A DNA stretch of 64,000 nucleotides from Azotobacter chroococcum (lineage in GTDB: Bacteria; Pseudomonadota; Gammaproteobacteria; Pseudomonadales; Pseudomonadaceae), in the NCBI RefSeq assembly GCF_004339665.1, contig NZ_SMMU01000002.1:1-64000 (forward strand). Reading direction: 5' to 3'. The position numbers and the translations under genes are program-made. The notes under the pieces are model-generated. The model saw only the letters and a list, made by a program, of their open reading frames with translations. It did no database searches and was not told the origin of the DNA. Every line of letters begins with the position of its first letter. Within the stretch, counting starts at the first letter, position 1. Positions 44,469 to 54,400 of this stretch are shown in pieces.

Positions 44469-45817
44469 TGCGCACCTGCCCGGGGGGCGACCTGCGGCAG
44501 GCCGATGCCCAGGTAGCGCAGGCCGGCGGCAGCCAGCTGCTGGGGGTTGTAGAGGTTGCGCCCGTCGATGACCAGGCGGTCGCGCAGCTTGTGCGCGAGC
44601 AGCTCGAAGTCGACCACCCGGAAGGCCTTCCACTCGGTGCAGATGACCAGCGCGTCGGCGTCCTGCAGGGTGTCGTCGCGGGTGGCGCAGAGCACCAGGT
44701 CGTCGCGGTAGCCGTACAGGCGCCGGCATTCGGACATGGCTTCGGGGTCGAAGGCGTGCACCGTCGCGCCCTCGCGCCACAGGGCCTCCATCAGGCAGCG
44801 GCTGGGCGCCTCGCGCATGTCGTCGGTGTTGGGCTTGAAGGCCAGTCCCCAGAGGGCGATGGACTTGCCGGCCAGTCCCCCGGGATAGAGCTTCTGCAGC
44901 TTTTGGAACGGCACCAGGCGCTGCGTCTCGTTGACCTCCTGGACGCTCTGCAGCAGGCGCAGCGGCTGGCCGCTGGCTCTGGCGGTGTGCAGCAGGGCGC
45001 GCAGGTCCTTGGGAAAGCAGGAGCCGCCGAAGCCGCAGCCGGGGTAGATGAAGTGGTAGCCGATGCGCGGGTCGGAGCCGATGCCGCGGCGCACCGCCTC
45101 GATGTCGGCACCCAGTTGCTCGGCCAGGTTGGCCAGCTCGTTCATCAGGCTGATGCGCGTGGCCAGCATGGCGTTGGCCGCGTACTTGGTCAGCTCGGCG
45201 CTGCGGTTGTCCATGAAGATCAGCTTGTCGCGGCTGCGGCAGAAGGGCGCGTAGAGCTCGGCGAGCTGGGCGCGGGCCTGCTCGTCGTCGCTGCCGACGA
45301 TGATCCGGTCGGGGCGGATGCAGTCGTTGACCGCGCTGCCCTCCTTGAGAAATTCCGGATTGGACACCACCCGCACCGCCAGCTGGCCCTTGCCCAGGCG
45401 GTCGAGTTCGTCGCGGGCGACCGTCTCCACCTGGCTGGCGGTGCCCACCGGCACGGTGGACTTGATCACCAGGGTGCGGTCGGCCTGCATGTGGCTGGCG
45501 ATTTCGCGGGTCACCCCCAGCACGTGGCGCAGGTCGGCGGAGCCGTCCTCGTCCGGCGGGGTGCCGACGGCGATGAAGATCAGCTGGCCGTGAATCACCG
45601 CATCGCTGGCCTGGGTGCTGAAGGACAGCCGGCCCTCGCGCAGGTTGTCGTCGATCATGGCGGACAGGCCAGGCTCCTGGATGGGCGGAACCGCCCGCTG
45701 CAACTGCTGGATCTTCAGCTCGTCGATGTCGACGCAGAGAACCCGGTGGCCGACGTCGGCCAGGGCAGCAGCCTGAACCAGGCCGACGTATCCGGTACCG
45801 AAAACACTCACGTCCAT
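44465..45817 (-). CDS. UDP-glucose 6-dehydrogenase
   Basis: A 450-residue enzyme oxidising UDP-glucose to UDP-glucuronate with two NAD+. VFGTGYVGLVQAAALA is the Rossmann loop, KSTVPVGTA and NPEFLKEGSAV are family blocks, and the catalytic cysteine is C267 in GCGFGGSCFPKD. The C-terminal UDP-binding domain contains LAFKPNTDDMREAPS. It is the first gene of the long minus-strand operon, so uronate supply is the entry step. The gene name would be ugd or udg. Confidence 0.93.
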   Translation of the reverse strand: MDVSVFGTGYVGLVQAAALADVGHRVLCVDIDELKIQQLQRAVPPIQEPGLSAMIDDNLREGRLSFSTQASDAVIHGQLIFIAVGTPPDEDGSADLRHVLGVTREIASHMQADRTLVIKSTVPVGTASQVETVARDELDRLGKGQLAVRVVSNPEFLKEGSAVNDCIRPDRIIVGSDDEQARAQLAELYAPFCRSRDKLIFMDNRSAELTKYAANAMLATRISLMNELANLAEQLGADIEAVRRGIGSDPRIGYHFIYPGCGFGGSCFPKDLRALLHTARASGQPLRLLQSVQEVNETQRLVPFQKLQKLYPGGLAGKSIALWGLAFKPNTDDMREAPSRCLMEALWREGATVHAFDPEAMSECRRLYGYRDDLVLCATRDDTLQDADALVICTEWKAFRVVDFELLAHKLRDRLVIDGRNLYNPQQLAAAGLRYLGIGLPQVAPRAGAQ

Positions 45818-46186
45818 GTTGGCGTGCCTCGTTGGGGGAGTGCGGTGTTACAGGTATAGGCGGTCGTACAAGGAGACTGTCAAGCAGGCGGCTTGATGTC
45901 TGTCTGACACTCCCTAGATGGCATAACAATGGCCATCACCCTCCTGTAACCTATTCAATTCCTTATATTTTTCTGAGCTGTTGAAGTATTGGTTAGGAGC
46001 GGGAAATTATCATTTCACCCGACGAGCGGTACTATCGTGTCGAAACGGGAGATGATGGAAAACTTGGAGGCTTCCCGCTTTCTTTCTAGAATTTCCCTGC
46101 GAGTCGGCCGCTTGTGGCGATTTTGCTTTTTCCGACTCCGAGGACTGGCTGCAGGCCAGCTCTGTTCCCCGACATGGCCAGCCGAT
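45818..46186. promoter_or_regulatory. Divergent region between ugd-like gene and hslO
   Basis: This 369-bp stretch has no supported gene and is markedly A/T-rich at about 45920-46010 and 46070-46130. On the minus strand it carries a promoter candidate for the polysaccharide operon (separate entry). Small inverted repeats TCAAGC/GCTTGA (45880-45896) and GATGGC/GCCATC (45918-45937) could be regulator sites. The hslO promoter was not identified. Confidence 0.5.
45853..45883 (-). promoter_or_regulatory. Candidate sigma-70 promoter of the polysaccharide operon
   Basis: On the minus strand a perfect TTGACA (45883-45878) is followed after 19 bases by TATACC (45858-45853). The spacing is slightly long. 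Transcription would start near 45846, giving a leader of about 30 bases before the ATG at 45817. Confidence 0.5.
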
Positions 46187-47080
46187 ATGCCCGATTTCGA
46201 TTTCACCCAACGCTTTCTCTTTGACGACACCGACGTGCGCGGCGAACTGGCCGACCTGCGCGGCAGCTACGCCGAGGTGCTGGCCAAGCACCCCTATCCC
46301 GAGCCGGTCGCCCAGCTGCTCGGCGAGATGCTCGCCGCCGCCGCGCTGCTGGTCGGCACCCTCAAGTTCGACGGCCTGCTGGTGCTGCAGGCGCGCTCCC
46401 CGGGGGCGGTGCCCCTGCTCATGGTCGAGTGCTCCAGCGACTGCGAGGTGCGCGGTATCGCCCGCTATCACGCCGAGCAGATCCCGGCCGGCGCCGGGCT
46501 GCGCGAGCTGATGCCCGAGGGCCTGCTGACCCTGACCGTCGATCCCGCCCAGGGGCAGCGCTACCAGGGCATCGTCGAACTGCAGGGCGACAGCCTGGCC
46601 GACTGCCTGTCCGGCTATTTCGCCAGTTCGGAGCAGCTGCCGACGCGCTTCTGGCTCAATGCCGACGGCCGTCGCGCCCGCGGCTTCCTGCTCCAGCAGT
46701 TGCCCGGCGACCGCCAGAAGGATGCCGAGGCGCGCGCGGCCAGCTGGGAGCACCTGGTCACCCTGGCCGATACCCTGACCGCCGAGGAGCTGCTCGCGCT
46801 GGACAACGAGACCCTGCTGCGCCGGCTCTACCACCAGGAGGCCGTGCGCCTGTTCGAGCCGCTGCCGCTGCGCTTTCGCTGCAGCTGTTCGCGCGAGCGC
46901 TCGGCCAACGCCCTGTCCAGCCTGGGGCACGCGGATGCCGAGCAGCTGCTGCGCGAGCGCAGCGGCCTGGTGGTGGTCGACTGCCAGTTCTGCAACCAGC
47001 GCTACGAGTTCGATGCCAGCGACATCGCCCAGCTGTTCGCCGGCGGCGGCAGCGAGGCGCCCTCGGCGACCCGACATTGA
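46187..47080 (+). CDS. hslO: Redox-regulated chaperone Hsp33
   Basis: A 297-residue holdase activated by oxidation. The N-terminal domain begins [19 protein letters not shown]. The C-terminal zinc site is intact: CSC in [11 protein letters not shown] and CQFC in [16 protein letters not shown] 46187 fits the family start; the open frame upstream to 45989 is A/T-rich non-coding DNA. In related genomes it lies close to hslR and pckA, which marks this point as the right flank of the polysaccharide locus. Confidence 0.93.
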   Translation: MPDFDFTQRFLFDDTDVRGELADLRGSYAEVLAKHPYPEPVAQLLGEMLAAAALLVGTLKFDGLLVLQARSPGAVPLLMVECSSDCEVRGIARYHAEQIPAGAGLRELMPEGLLTLTVDPAQGQRYQGIVELQGDSLADCLSGYFASSEQLPTRFWLNADGRRARGFLLQQLPGDRQKDAEARAASWEHLVTLADTLTAEELLALDNETLLRRLYHQEAVRLFEPLPLRFRCSCSRERSANALSSLGHADAEQLLRERSGLVVVDCQFCNQRYEFDASDIAQLFAGGGSEAPSATRH

Positions 47081-47273
47081 GCGGCCGGGCCGCCCGTGAT
47101 CGGCCGGCCCGGATGCACGGATTTTTCGGCAAAGGCCTGCTCCGGCAAGGGGGGGCAGGGGCCTGCTTGTCTTCGAAAAACCTCGGCAGCGCCGGTCGCG
47201 TTCCGGCCGATGGTGTGACGGCAGGGAACCTTTGCCAGACTAGCGGCTCCTACTGTGTCGTCGGCTTTTCTGG

Positions 47274-47279
47274 TATGAT
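47274..47279 (+). promoter_or_regulatory. Candidate extended -10 element for pckA
   Basis: TGGTATGAT gives an extended -10 (TGnTATGAT) about 93 bp upstream of pckA. No good -35 is seen at the right distance, as is common for extended -10 promoters. A T-run follows at 47287-47294. Confidence 0.4.
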
Positions 47280-47345
47280 CGCCGCACTTTTTTTATCTTT
47301 TCCCTGTAGCGTGACCGGATGTCGCGCTACAAAACGTATGGAGGA

Positions 47346-47362
47346 ATCGGCCACAAGCCGAT
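47346..47362 (+). promoter_or_regulatory. Short hairpin between ribosome site and pckA start
   Basis: ATCGGC-CACAA-GCCGAT is a perfect 6-bp stem ending 9 bases before the pckA ATG. A GGAGG lies just upstream of it at about 47339-47344, so the stem could bring this distant ribosome site nearer the start or act as a translation control. Confidence 0.4.
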
Positions 47363-47371
47363 CGGACGCAC

Positions 47372-48916
47372 ATGACGCAAGCCACTCAAGCCGTGTTTAC
47401 CGACATCAGCGCCGCACAATTGGTAGAAGAAGCCCTCCGCCGCGGAGAAGGCGAACTGGCCGCCAACGGTTCGCTGGTGGTTCGGACCGGCCATCGCACC
47501 GGGCGATCCCCGAGCGACCGCTTCATCGTCGAGGAACCGGGCACTCAGCACAAGATTGCCTGGGGCAGCATCAACCGTCCCTTCCCCAGCGACAAGTTCG
47601 ACGCCCTCTGGTCGCGCGTCGAAGCTTACCTTGGCGAACGTGACCGCTTCGTTTCGCACGTCCATGTAGGCGCCAATCCTGAATACTACCTGGCGGTCAA
47701 GATGACCACCGAAACGGCCTGGCACAACCTGTTCGGCCGCTGCCTGTTCATCAACCCGGAAAAGTTCAACCCCGCCGGCAAGGGTGAATGGCAGATCCTC
47801 AACGCCCCCCACTTCGAGTGCGTGCCGGAGCGCGACGGCACCAATTCCGACGGCTGCGTGATCATCAACTTCGCCGCCAAGCGGGTCCTGCTGGCCGGCA
47901 TGCAGTACGCCGGCGAGATGAAGAAGGCAATGTTCTCCGTGCAGAACTTCCTGCTGCCGGAAGTCGACGTGCTGCCGATGCACTGCGCCGCCAACACGGG
48001 CGAGGAGGGCGACGTGACCCTGTTCTTCGGCCTGTCCGGCACCGGCAAGACCACCCTGTCCGCCGACCCGAGTCGCTACCTGATCGGCGACGACGAGCAC
48101 GGCTGGGGCGAGGGCACCGTGTTCAACATCGAGGGCGGCTGCTATGCCAAGTGCATCGACCTGTCCGAGAAGAACGAGCCCGTCATCTGGAAGGCCATCC
48201 AGTTCGGCGCCGTGCTGGAGAACGTGGTGCTCGACGAGCGTTCGCGCCAGCCCGACTACGCCGACAGCAGCCTGACCCAGAACACCCGCGCCGCCTACCC
48301 GCGCGAGCTGATCGAGAAACGCGTGGCGGACAACCGCGCCGGCGAACCCAATGCGGTGATCTTCCTCACCTGCGACCTGACCGGCGTGCTGCCCCCGGTG
48401 TCGATCCTCGACAACGAGCAGGCGGCCTACCATTTCCTGTCCGGCTACACCGCGCTGGTCGGTTCCACCGAGATGGGCTCCGGCGGCGGCATCAAGTCGA
48501 CCTTCTCCACCTGCTTCGGTGCGCCCTTCTTCCCGCGCCCGGCCGGCGAGTACGCCGAGCTGCTGATCAAGCGCATCCAGGGCTACGACTCCAAGGTGTA
48601 CCTGGTCAACACCGGCTGGACCGGCGGCGGCTACGGCGTCGGCAAGCGTTTCAACATCCCGACCACCCGCGGCGTGATCGCGGCGATCCAGAGCGGCGCG
48701 CTGATCGGCGTCGAGACCGAGCGCCTGCCGATCATCAACCTGGACGTGCCGAAGGTCGTGCCGGGGGTCGACACCGGGCTGCTCAACCCGCGCAACACCT
48801 GGGCCGACAAGAGCGCCTACGACGAGGCGGCGCGCGCCCTGGCCAGGCAGTTCATCGAGAACTTCAGGAAGTTCGACGTCTCCGACGCCATCCGCGACGC
48901 CGGCCCGCTGCTGTAA
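47372..48916 (+). CDS. pckA: Phosphoenolpyruvate carboxykinase (ATP)
   Basis: A 514-residue ATP-dependent enzyme converting oxaloacetate to phosphoenolpyruvate for gluconeogenesis. [14 protein letters not shown] is the substrate loop, [13 protein letters not shown] the P-loop, [10 protein letters not shown] the kinase-2 metal site and [15 protein letters not shown] a further family block. The length is typical. In P. aeruginosa it likewise follows hslO. A strong hairpin 72 bp after the stop probably ends the transcript. Confidence 0.96.
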   Translation: MTQATQAVFTDISAAQLVEEALRRGEGELAANGSLVVRTGHRTGRSPSDRFIVEEPGTQHKIAWGSINRPFPSDKFDALWSRVEAYLGERDRFVSHVHVGANPEYYLAVKMTTETAWHNLFGRCLFINPEKFNPAGKGEWQILNAPHFECVPERDGTNSDGCVIINFAAKRVLLAGMQYAGEMKKAMFSVQNFLLPEVDVLPMHCAANTGEEGDVTLFFGLSGTGKTTLSADPSRYLIGDDEHGWGEGTVFNIEGGCYAKCIDLSEKNEPVIWKAIQFGAVLENVVLDERSRQPDYADSSLTQNTRAAYPRELIEKRVADNRAGEPNAVIFLTCDLTGVLPPVSILDNEQAAYHFLSGYTALVGSTEMGSGGGIKSTFSTCFGAPFFPRPAGEYAELLIKRIQGYDSKVYLVNTGWTGGGYGVGKRFNIPTTRGVIAAIQSGALIGVETERLPIINLDVPKVVPGVDTGLLNPRNTWADKSAYDEAARALARQFIENFRKFDVSDAIRDAGPLL

Positions 48917-48987
48917 GCCGCAGCGCGTGGTGAAGAAGCCGCCTCCGCAGACTGTGTGAAAACCTGGCAGTCGGTGGGGCGGATGAG

Positions 48988-49021
48988 GACAATGCCCGTA
49001 TCGTAAGATGCGGGCATTGTC
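48988..49021. terminator. Strong hairpin downstream of pckA
   Basis: GACAATGCCCG and CGGGCATTGTC form a perfect 11-bp stem whose interior also pairs (GTATC/GATGC) around GTAA. ATTTAT follows, giving a short T-rich tail. It fits a rho-independent terminator for pckA. Confidence 0.75.
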
Positions 49022-49130
49022 ATTTATGGCTTGCATCCGCGGCCAATCCCCCGACCAGGGCAGCCTCGGCGCGCCGGCAACTGAGCATCAAGCAGCTCAA
49101 GCGTCAGCAGGCGGCCCTGTCAGGCCCTGA

Positions 49131-49397
49131 TGGAGGCGCAGCAGTAGCCAGGTCGTCGCCCAGGGCCTTTCGCTGGCGCTGGCCGAGCCCATGGCCGAGC
49201 CCAGCACGGTGGTCAGCCTGGTCACCTACGCCCTGCACAGGCGGGTCGACTGGATGCTGGGCATTTCCCTGGCGATCGGCGGTCTGTTCGGCGTTGGCTG
49301 GGGCGTGCGGATGGCCCATGCGTTGCCGGAGCGGGCATTGGTTCTGCTGTTCTGCGGTCTTATGTCGTTCTGCGCACTGCTTCTGCTGCTCGACTAA
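49131..49397 (+). pseudogene. C-terminal fragment of a TauE/SafE-family permease
   Basis: The frame QGLSLALAEP...TVVSLVTYALHRRVDW, then LGISLAIGGLFGVGWGVRMAH and RALVLLFCGLMSFCALLLLL, resembles the last ~80 residues of TauE/SafE (DUF81) anion exporters, which are normally about 250 residues. A stop at 49128 lies just before it and no upstream part is present. A 68-codon ATG frame (49191-49397) exists but is unlikely to be functional alone. It marks the left edge of the decayed segment. Confidence 0.55.
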
Positions 49398-49482
49398 TGC
49401 AGCCGGTGCAGCCGGCACGGCAAGGAGGGAGTCCCGTCAACTCCTGTACCCCACGTCCCTGTGGGGACAGGAAGGCTGCGCA

Positions 49483-49731
49483 TCAGGTCTTCAGGAGGCA
49501 GCCGGCGGATAGTTTGCGATAGGCGACGACCTTGGTTTCGCCGGCGGAGTCCAGGTAGGTCATCCTGGCGTCGACGATCCTGCAGACATAGGGATCGTAG
49601 GGCGTCTCGATGGAGATGACCCTGGCGATATCCAGGGGGAGGCCGTAGCGGTACTGCTGGACGGGCGGTTCGGCGGCCTGGGCGAGGGAGGCCGCGCAGC
49701 AGAAGGGCAACACCAGATACGAACGTTTCAT
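49483..49731 (-). CDS. Small secreted DUF2790-family protein
   Basis: An 82-residue protein with signal peptide (MKRSYLVLPFCCAASLAQA) and mature part QQYRYGLPLDIARVISIE ... CRIVDARMTYLDSAGETKVVAYRKL ... C, the pattern of DUF2790 proteins found almost only in Pseudomonas. Two cysteines may form a disulfide. The function is unknown; some relatives are copper- or quorum-regulated by my recollection. ATG 49731 gives the best signal peptide; a GTG 9 bp upstream is possible. Confidence 0.7.
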   Translation of the reverse strand: MKRSYLVLPFCCAASLAQAAEPPVQQYRYGLPLDIARVISIETPYDPYVCRIVDARMTYLDSAGETKVVAYRKLSAGCLLKT

Positions 49732-49748
49732 GTCGATCACTGTCGTTC

Positions 49749-49919
49749 TCAGGAGGTGACTGCACGGAATGTCAGAAGAAACCTTACCGGGTTGCCAACT
49801 GCGATCGCCGGTGCAATCACGCGGGTGAGCTCATGGATCGGGAGGTTCCATGACTCCACCGCGAGCAGGACGCCGATCGGGTGGAATTCGATCCAGCCAT
49901 CACCAACGTCATTGGCGAA
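49749..49919 (-). pseudogene. Aldehyde dehydrogenase remnant
   Basis: On the minus strand this stretch encodes WIEFHPIGVLLAVESWNLP followed by IHELTRVIAPAIAVGNPV, which matches the PxGVvlgIePWNfP...RvaaPalaaGNtV region of NAD(P)-dependent aldehyde dehydrogenases. The frame then runs into unrelated residues and a stop. No start codon or other ALDH part was recognised around it, so it is a gene fragment of about 57 codons. Confidence 0.6.
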
Positions 49920-50035
49920 AGGTTGTAGCCGAGCGGTGCGAAGGCCTCGCTAGCCGCCTGTACCAGCCTCTCGTCGCCTGGCCAACCGGGCCTCTTGCAA
50001 TCCGCTATGAGCGGAGGCTTCCCGGATCAGGGGTT
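49920..50035. other. Non-coding gap next to the ketosynthase gene
   Basis: This gap lies between the aldehyde dehydrogenase remnant and the end of the ketosynthase gene. A minus-strand frame reading RLVQAASEAFAPLGYN is weakly TetR-like but too short to call. No terminator-like hairpin is obvious. Confidence 0.3.
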
Positions 50036-51325
50036 TCATCGGAATGGTTCCCAGCGACGAAACAGCACGCTGGCATTGACACCACCAAACCCGAACCCGT
50101 TTGACAGGGCGTACTGGATCGGCATTTGCCGCGCGACCAGGCCAACCAGATCGAGTCCGTCAGCCGCGTCGTCGGGATCAACGAGGTTCAGCGTGGGCGG
50201 GACGATCTGATCGCGTAGCGCCAGGATGGTGAAGATGGCCTCAATCCCGCCTGCCGCCCCCAGTAGATGACCGGTACTGGATTTGGTCGATGTGATCGCC
50301 ACGCCCGATCCGGTCCCGAAGACGGACCGAATGGCGGCCAGCTCGCCCCGGTCTCCAACTTGAGTGGAGGTCGCATGTGCATTGATGTGCTGCACATCGC
50401 CCGAGGCAATACCGGCCTGCCGCAACGCCTGCTCCATTGCGCGTCGAGCGCCGCTACCGTTCTCCGGGCCGGCGGTCAGGTGATAGGCATCGGCGCTGGT
50501 GCCGTAGCCGACCAGCTCCGCCAGTGGCCGTGCGCCGCGTGCCAGCGCATGTTCCAGCGATTCGATCACCAGCAGGCCGGCGCCTTCGGCCATGACGAAG
50601 CCATCCCGGCCGCGGTCGAACGGACGCGACGCTTGCTGGGGGCGGTCGTTGAATCCAGTGGACAACGCACGCGCCGCAGCAAAGCTTCCGAGCGTGACGC
50701 GATGGATCGCGGCCTCGGTCCCGCCGCACACCGCAATATCCGCTTCGCCGCTACGGATCAGTCGGGCCGCATCACCGATGGCTTGCGCCCCGGCCGCGCA
50801 GGCGGTCACCGGTGCCCCGAGCGGCCCCTTGAAGCCGTGCCGGATGGAGACGTGCCCGGCCGCCATATTGGCGAGAAACGAAGGCGCGGTGAATGGCGAG
50901 AGCCGGCGCGGCCCGCGTTCGTCCGTGGTGCGCACGGCTTCGGCGATGGCACCGAACCCACCGACACCGGATGCAATGATGGTCGCGGTTCGCTGCCGCT
51001 GTTCCTCGTCTGCCGGCTGCCAGGCCGCCTGCGCCAAGGCTTCCTGAGCGGCAACGAGCGCAAACTCGATGAAGCGATCCATCTTCTTGCGCTCCTTGGC
51101 GGCGACGATTCGCTCCGGGTCGTAGCCCGCCTGTCTGTCCTCTTCCAGCGTTGGCACCCGCCCGCCTACAGCGCAGCCGGTACCATCGGCCAGATCGGCA
51201 GGCAGGGCACGGATGCCCGACTGTCCCGCCAACAGACGGGACCAGACCGTCTCGGTGCCGCACCCCAGTGGTCCGACGGTACCTGTCCCCGTCACCACGA
51301 TACGAACTGCATTACGGACACTCAT
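50036..51325 (-). CDS. FabF-like beta-ketoacyl synthase (KAS II type)
   Basis: A 429-residue condensing enzyme. The nucleophile lies in VTACAAGAQAIGDA, the histidines in HINAHATSTQVGD and KSSTGHLLGAAGG, and the C-terminal GFGFGGVNAS loop is present, so it looks active. FabF proteins elongate acyl-ACP. It follows the RND pump gene after 121 bp in the same direction, with a GAGG ribosome site, and is not in a normal fab operon. It might supply a modified lipid or act as a spare target for a KAS inhibitor; both are speculation. Confidence 0.85.
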   Translation of the reverse strand: MSVRNAVRIVVTGTGTVGPLGCGTETVWSRLLAGQSGIRALPADLADGTGCAVGGRVPTLEEDRQAGYDPERIVAAKERKKMDRFIEFALVAAQEALAQAAWQPADEEQRQRTATIIASGVGGFGAIAEAVRTTDERGPRRLSPFTAPSFLANMAAGHVSIRHGFKGPLGAPVTACAAGAQAIGDAARLIRSGEADIAVCGGTEAAIHRVTLGSFAAARALSTGFNDRPQQASRPFDRGRDGFVMAEGAGLLVIESLEHALARGARPLAELVGYGTSADAYHLTAGPENGSGARRAMEQALRQAGIASGDVQHINAHATSTQVGDRGELAAIRSVFGTGSGVAITSTKSSTGHLLGAAGGIEAIFTILALRDQIVPPTLNLVDPDDAADGLDLVGLVARQMPIQYALSNGFGFGGVNASVLFRRWEPFR

Positions 51326-51446
51326 CGTCTACCTCGCTTGTCACACGGTCGGCGCCTCGCAGCGAGCACCGTTTGCTTCTTTCTGGCCGCATATCGGTTA
51401 TCGCTGGTAAGCGAACACAACTACATCCGATCACCTCAAGCCCCGG

Positions 51447-54400
51447 TCATGCGTGCTGCGCCTCCATGGGGCGGGTGACTGTGCCGGGCCCGATCTTGAA
51501 CCAGATGGAATACATGGCCGGCAGGAACACCAGGGTCAGTACGGTTCCTGCGAACGTGCCGCCGATCAGCGTGTAGGCAAGCGTTCCCCAGAACACCGAA
51601 TGGGTCAGCGGGATGAAAGCCAGGATTGCCGCCAATGCGGTCAGGATCACCGGGCGGGCACGCTGCACGGTTGCTTCGACGACCGCACGAAACGGATCCA
51701 ATCCCGCCTGCTCGTTGTGGTGGATCTGCCCGATCAGAATCAGCGTGTTGCGCATCAGGATGCCTGATAGCGCAATCAGACCGACCAACGCATTGATGCC
51801 GAATGGCTGCTGAAAAAGAATCAGCGTAGGCACCACGCCGATCAGCCCCAGCGGACTGGTGAGAAAGACCATGGCCATCGCGGAAATCGAGCGCACCTGA
51901 AAAATGAGGATGATCAGGGTGATCGCCAGCATGATGGGAAACAGCGGCAACATCGCCACCGTCGCCTTGCCTGACTCTTCGATGGAGCCAGCCTGCTCGA
52001 TGCGATAGCCGCTCGGCAGTTTCTCCATGACGGGCTGGAGCTGCCGGGTAATTGCTGCCGACACGTCCGGCGGCTGCAGGCCATCGGCAATGTCGCCCCG
52101 CACGGTGATCGTCGGCATGCGGTCGCGCCGGCGCATGATCGGTTCCTCCGTGCGCACATCGACCTTCCCGACCTGCGACAGCGGGATGCGTTGCCCGTTG
52201 ACGCCCGCCAAGGTGAAGTCCGCGATCCTGGCCGGATCGAAGCGGGTGTCCCCGGCCGAACGGGCCACTACCTGCACCGTGCGGATGTCCTCGCGCACGG
52301 CGGTAACGGGCACACCGCTCAGCAGGAACTGCAGTTGTTGCGCGACGGCGCTGGAGGTCAGCCCCACGGCCTGCAAGCGGTCCTGCTGCAAGGTGAAATG
52401 CAGCGTGGGCGTGCGCGTGCCCCAGTCGGTGTTGACCGTGCGCATCATCGGGCTGGCATTCATGACCTGCTGCACGTCGGCGGCGATGTCGCGCAGCTTT
52501 TCCGCATCCGGGCCGGTGACGCGGTAGGCGACCGGAAACGGCGAATACGGGCCGAACACGAGTTGGGTGACACGCACGCGCGCCTCGGCGGCGAGGCCCT
52601 CGGAAATCGCCTGGCGCAGACGATGTTTCAACGCCTCGCGCTCTTCCTGGTTGTCCGTGCGGACCACGATCTTGGCAAATGACGGATCAGGCAGTTCCGG
52701 CCCCATTGCCATGTAGAAGCGCGGCGCGCCCTGGCCGACGTAAGCCGTGACGATCCTGGCTTTGTCCTGCCCGGCCAGCCAGGCTTCCACCTTCGCCGTG
52801 GCGGCGCTGGTCTGGGCGATCGAGGTGCCGTAGGGCATCTGCACCTCGACCAGCACCTCGGGCCGATCGGAGATCGGAAAGAACTGCTTCTTGACCAACC
52901 CCATGCCGAGTATGGCCAGGACGAAAAGGCCGACCACCGCACCGGCGACCAGCCACTTGTGTGCGATGACGCGCCCCAGCACCCGGCGAAAGCGGTTGTA
53001 GCGCGGCGTATCGTAGAGCGCCTCGTGGCCGCCTTCGACCTTGTTGAAGTGAGGCAGCAGCTTGACGCCGAAGTAGGGCGTGAAAACCACCGCCACCAGC
53101 CACGACGCAACCAGTGCGATGCCGACGATCCAGAACATATTGCTGGTGTATTCGCCCGCCGTGGAGCGGGCGAAGCCATTGGGCATGAAGCCCACGGCCG
53201 TCACCAGCGTGCCCGACAGCATCGGCGCGGCGGTATGGCTCCAGGCATAGGCGGAAGCGGCGATGCGGCTGTAGCCTTCCTCCATCTTCACCACCATCAT
53301 TTCGATGGCGATGATGGCGTCGTCCACCAGCAGGCCCAGGGCCAGGATCAGGGAGCCCAGGGTGATGCGGTCGAAGTTCTTGCCGGTCGCGGCCATCACC
53401 ACGAAGACCACCGCCAGCGTCAGCGGCACGGCCGCGGCGACCACCACGCCCACACGCCAGCCCATGCTGATAAAGCTCACCAGCATGACCACCAGCAGCG
53501 CGACGAAGAACTTGACCATGAACTCATCGACCGCTGAGCTGATGTTGACGGCCTGATCCGTGACCTTGCTCAGGCTCATGCCCAGCGGCAGCTCGGCGTT
53601 GATCGCACGCACCTCGCTGTCCAGCGCCTTGCCCAGGCCGAGACCGTTCCAGCCTTCGCGCATGACGATGCCCAGCAGCAAGGCAGGTTCGCCGCCGTTG
53701 CGAATCATGAAAGTCGCCGGGTCTTCATAGCCACGCTTGACGGTGGCGATGTCCGACAGCTTCAGCGTGCGGCCCTGCGCCACAACCGGCGTGTCGCGGA
53801 TCTTCTGCAATTCGTCGAAGGCGCCGTCCAGGCGAATGAACACCTCCGGCCCCTTGGTTTCCACCGAGCCCGCCGGCGTCAGGGCATTCTGGCTGTTGAG
53901 CGCGGCGAACACCTCCTGCGGGCCGACGCCCAGGGTTGCCAGGCGCTCATGCGAGAACTCGACATAGACGCGCTCGGACTGCTCGCCGACGATGTTGACC
54001 TTCTTCACCCCCGGCACGTGCAGCAGCCGCTGGCGCAGCGCCTCCGCGTCGCGTACCAGCAAGCGCTGCGGCTCGCCCTTGGCCTTGAGGGCGAACAAGG
54101 CAAAGGTGACATCCGAGTATTCGTCGTTGACCATCGGCCCGATCACGCCAGACGGAAGCTCCTTCGCCTCGTCGCCGACCTTCTTGCGGGCCTGGTAGAA
54201 CTCCTCCGGCACTTGCGAAGGCGGTGTGCTGTCGAGCAACGTCAAGGTCGTGAAGGCCAAGCCGGGTCTTGTGTAGGTCTCGGTGCGGTCGTACCAGCGC
54301 AGCTCCTGCAGGCGCTTTTCGATCTTCTCGGCGACTTGGTCCTGCATTTCCTGTGCGGTGGCCCCGGGCCAGGCGGTAATGATGGTCATCACCTTGACCG

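Noticed and set aside
49920-50020. TetR-like N-terminus on the minus strand
   Set aside because: Only about 20 residues look similar and the frame is not supported on either side.
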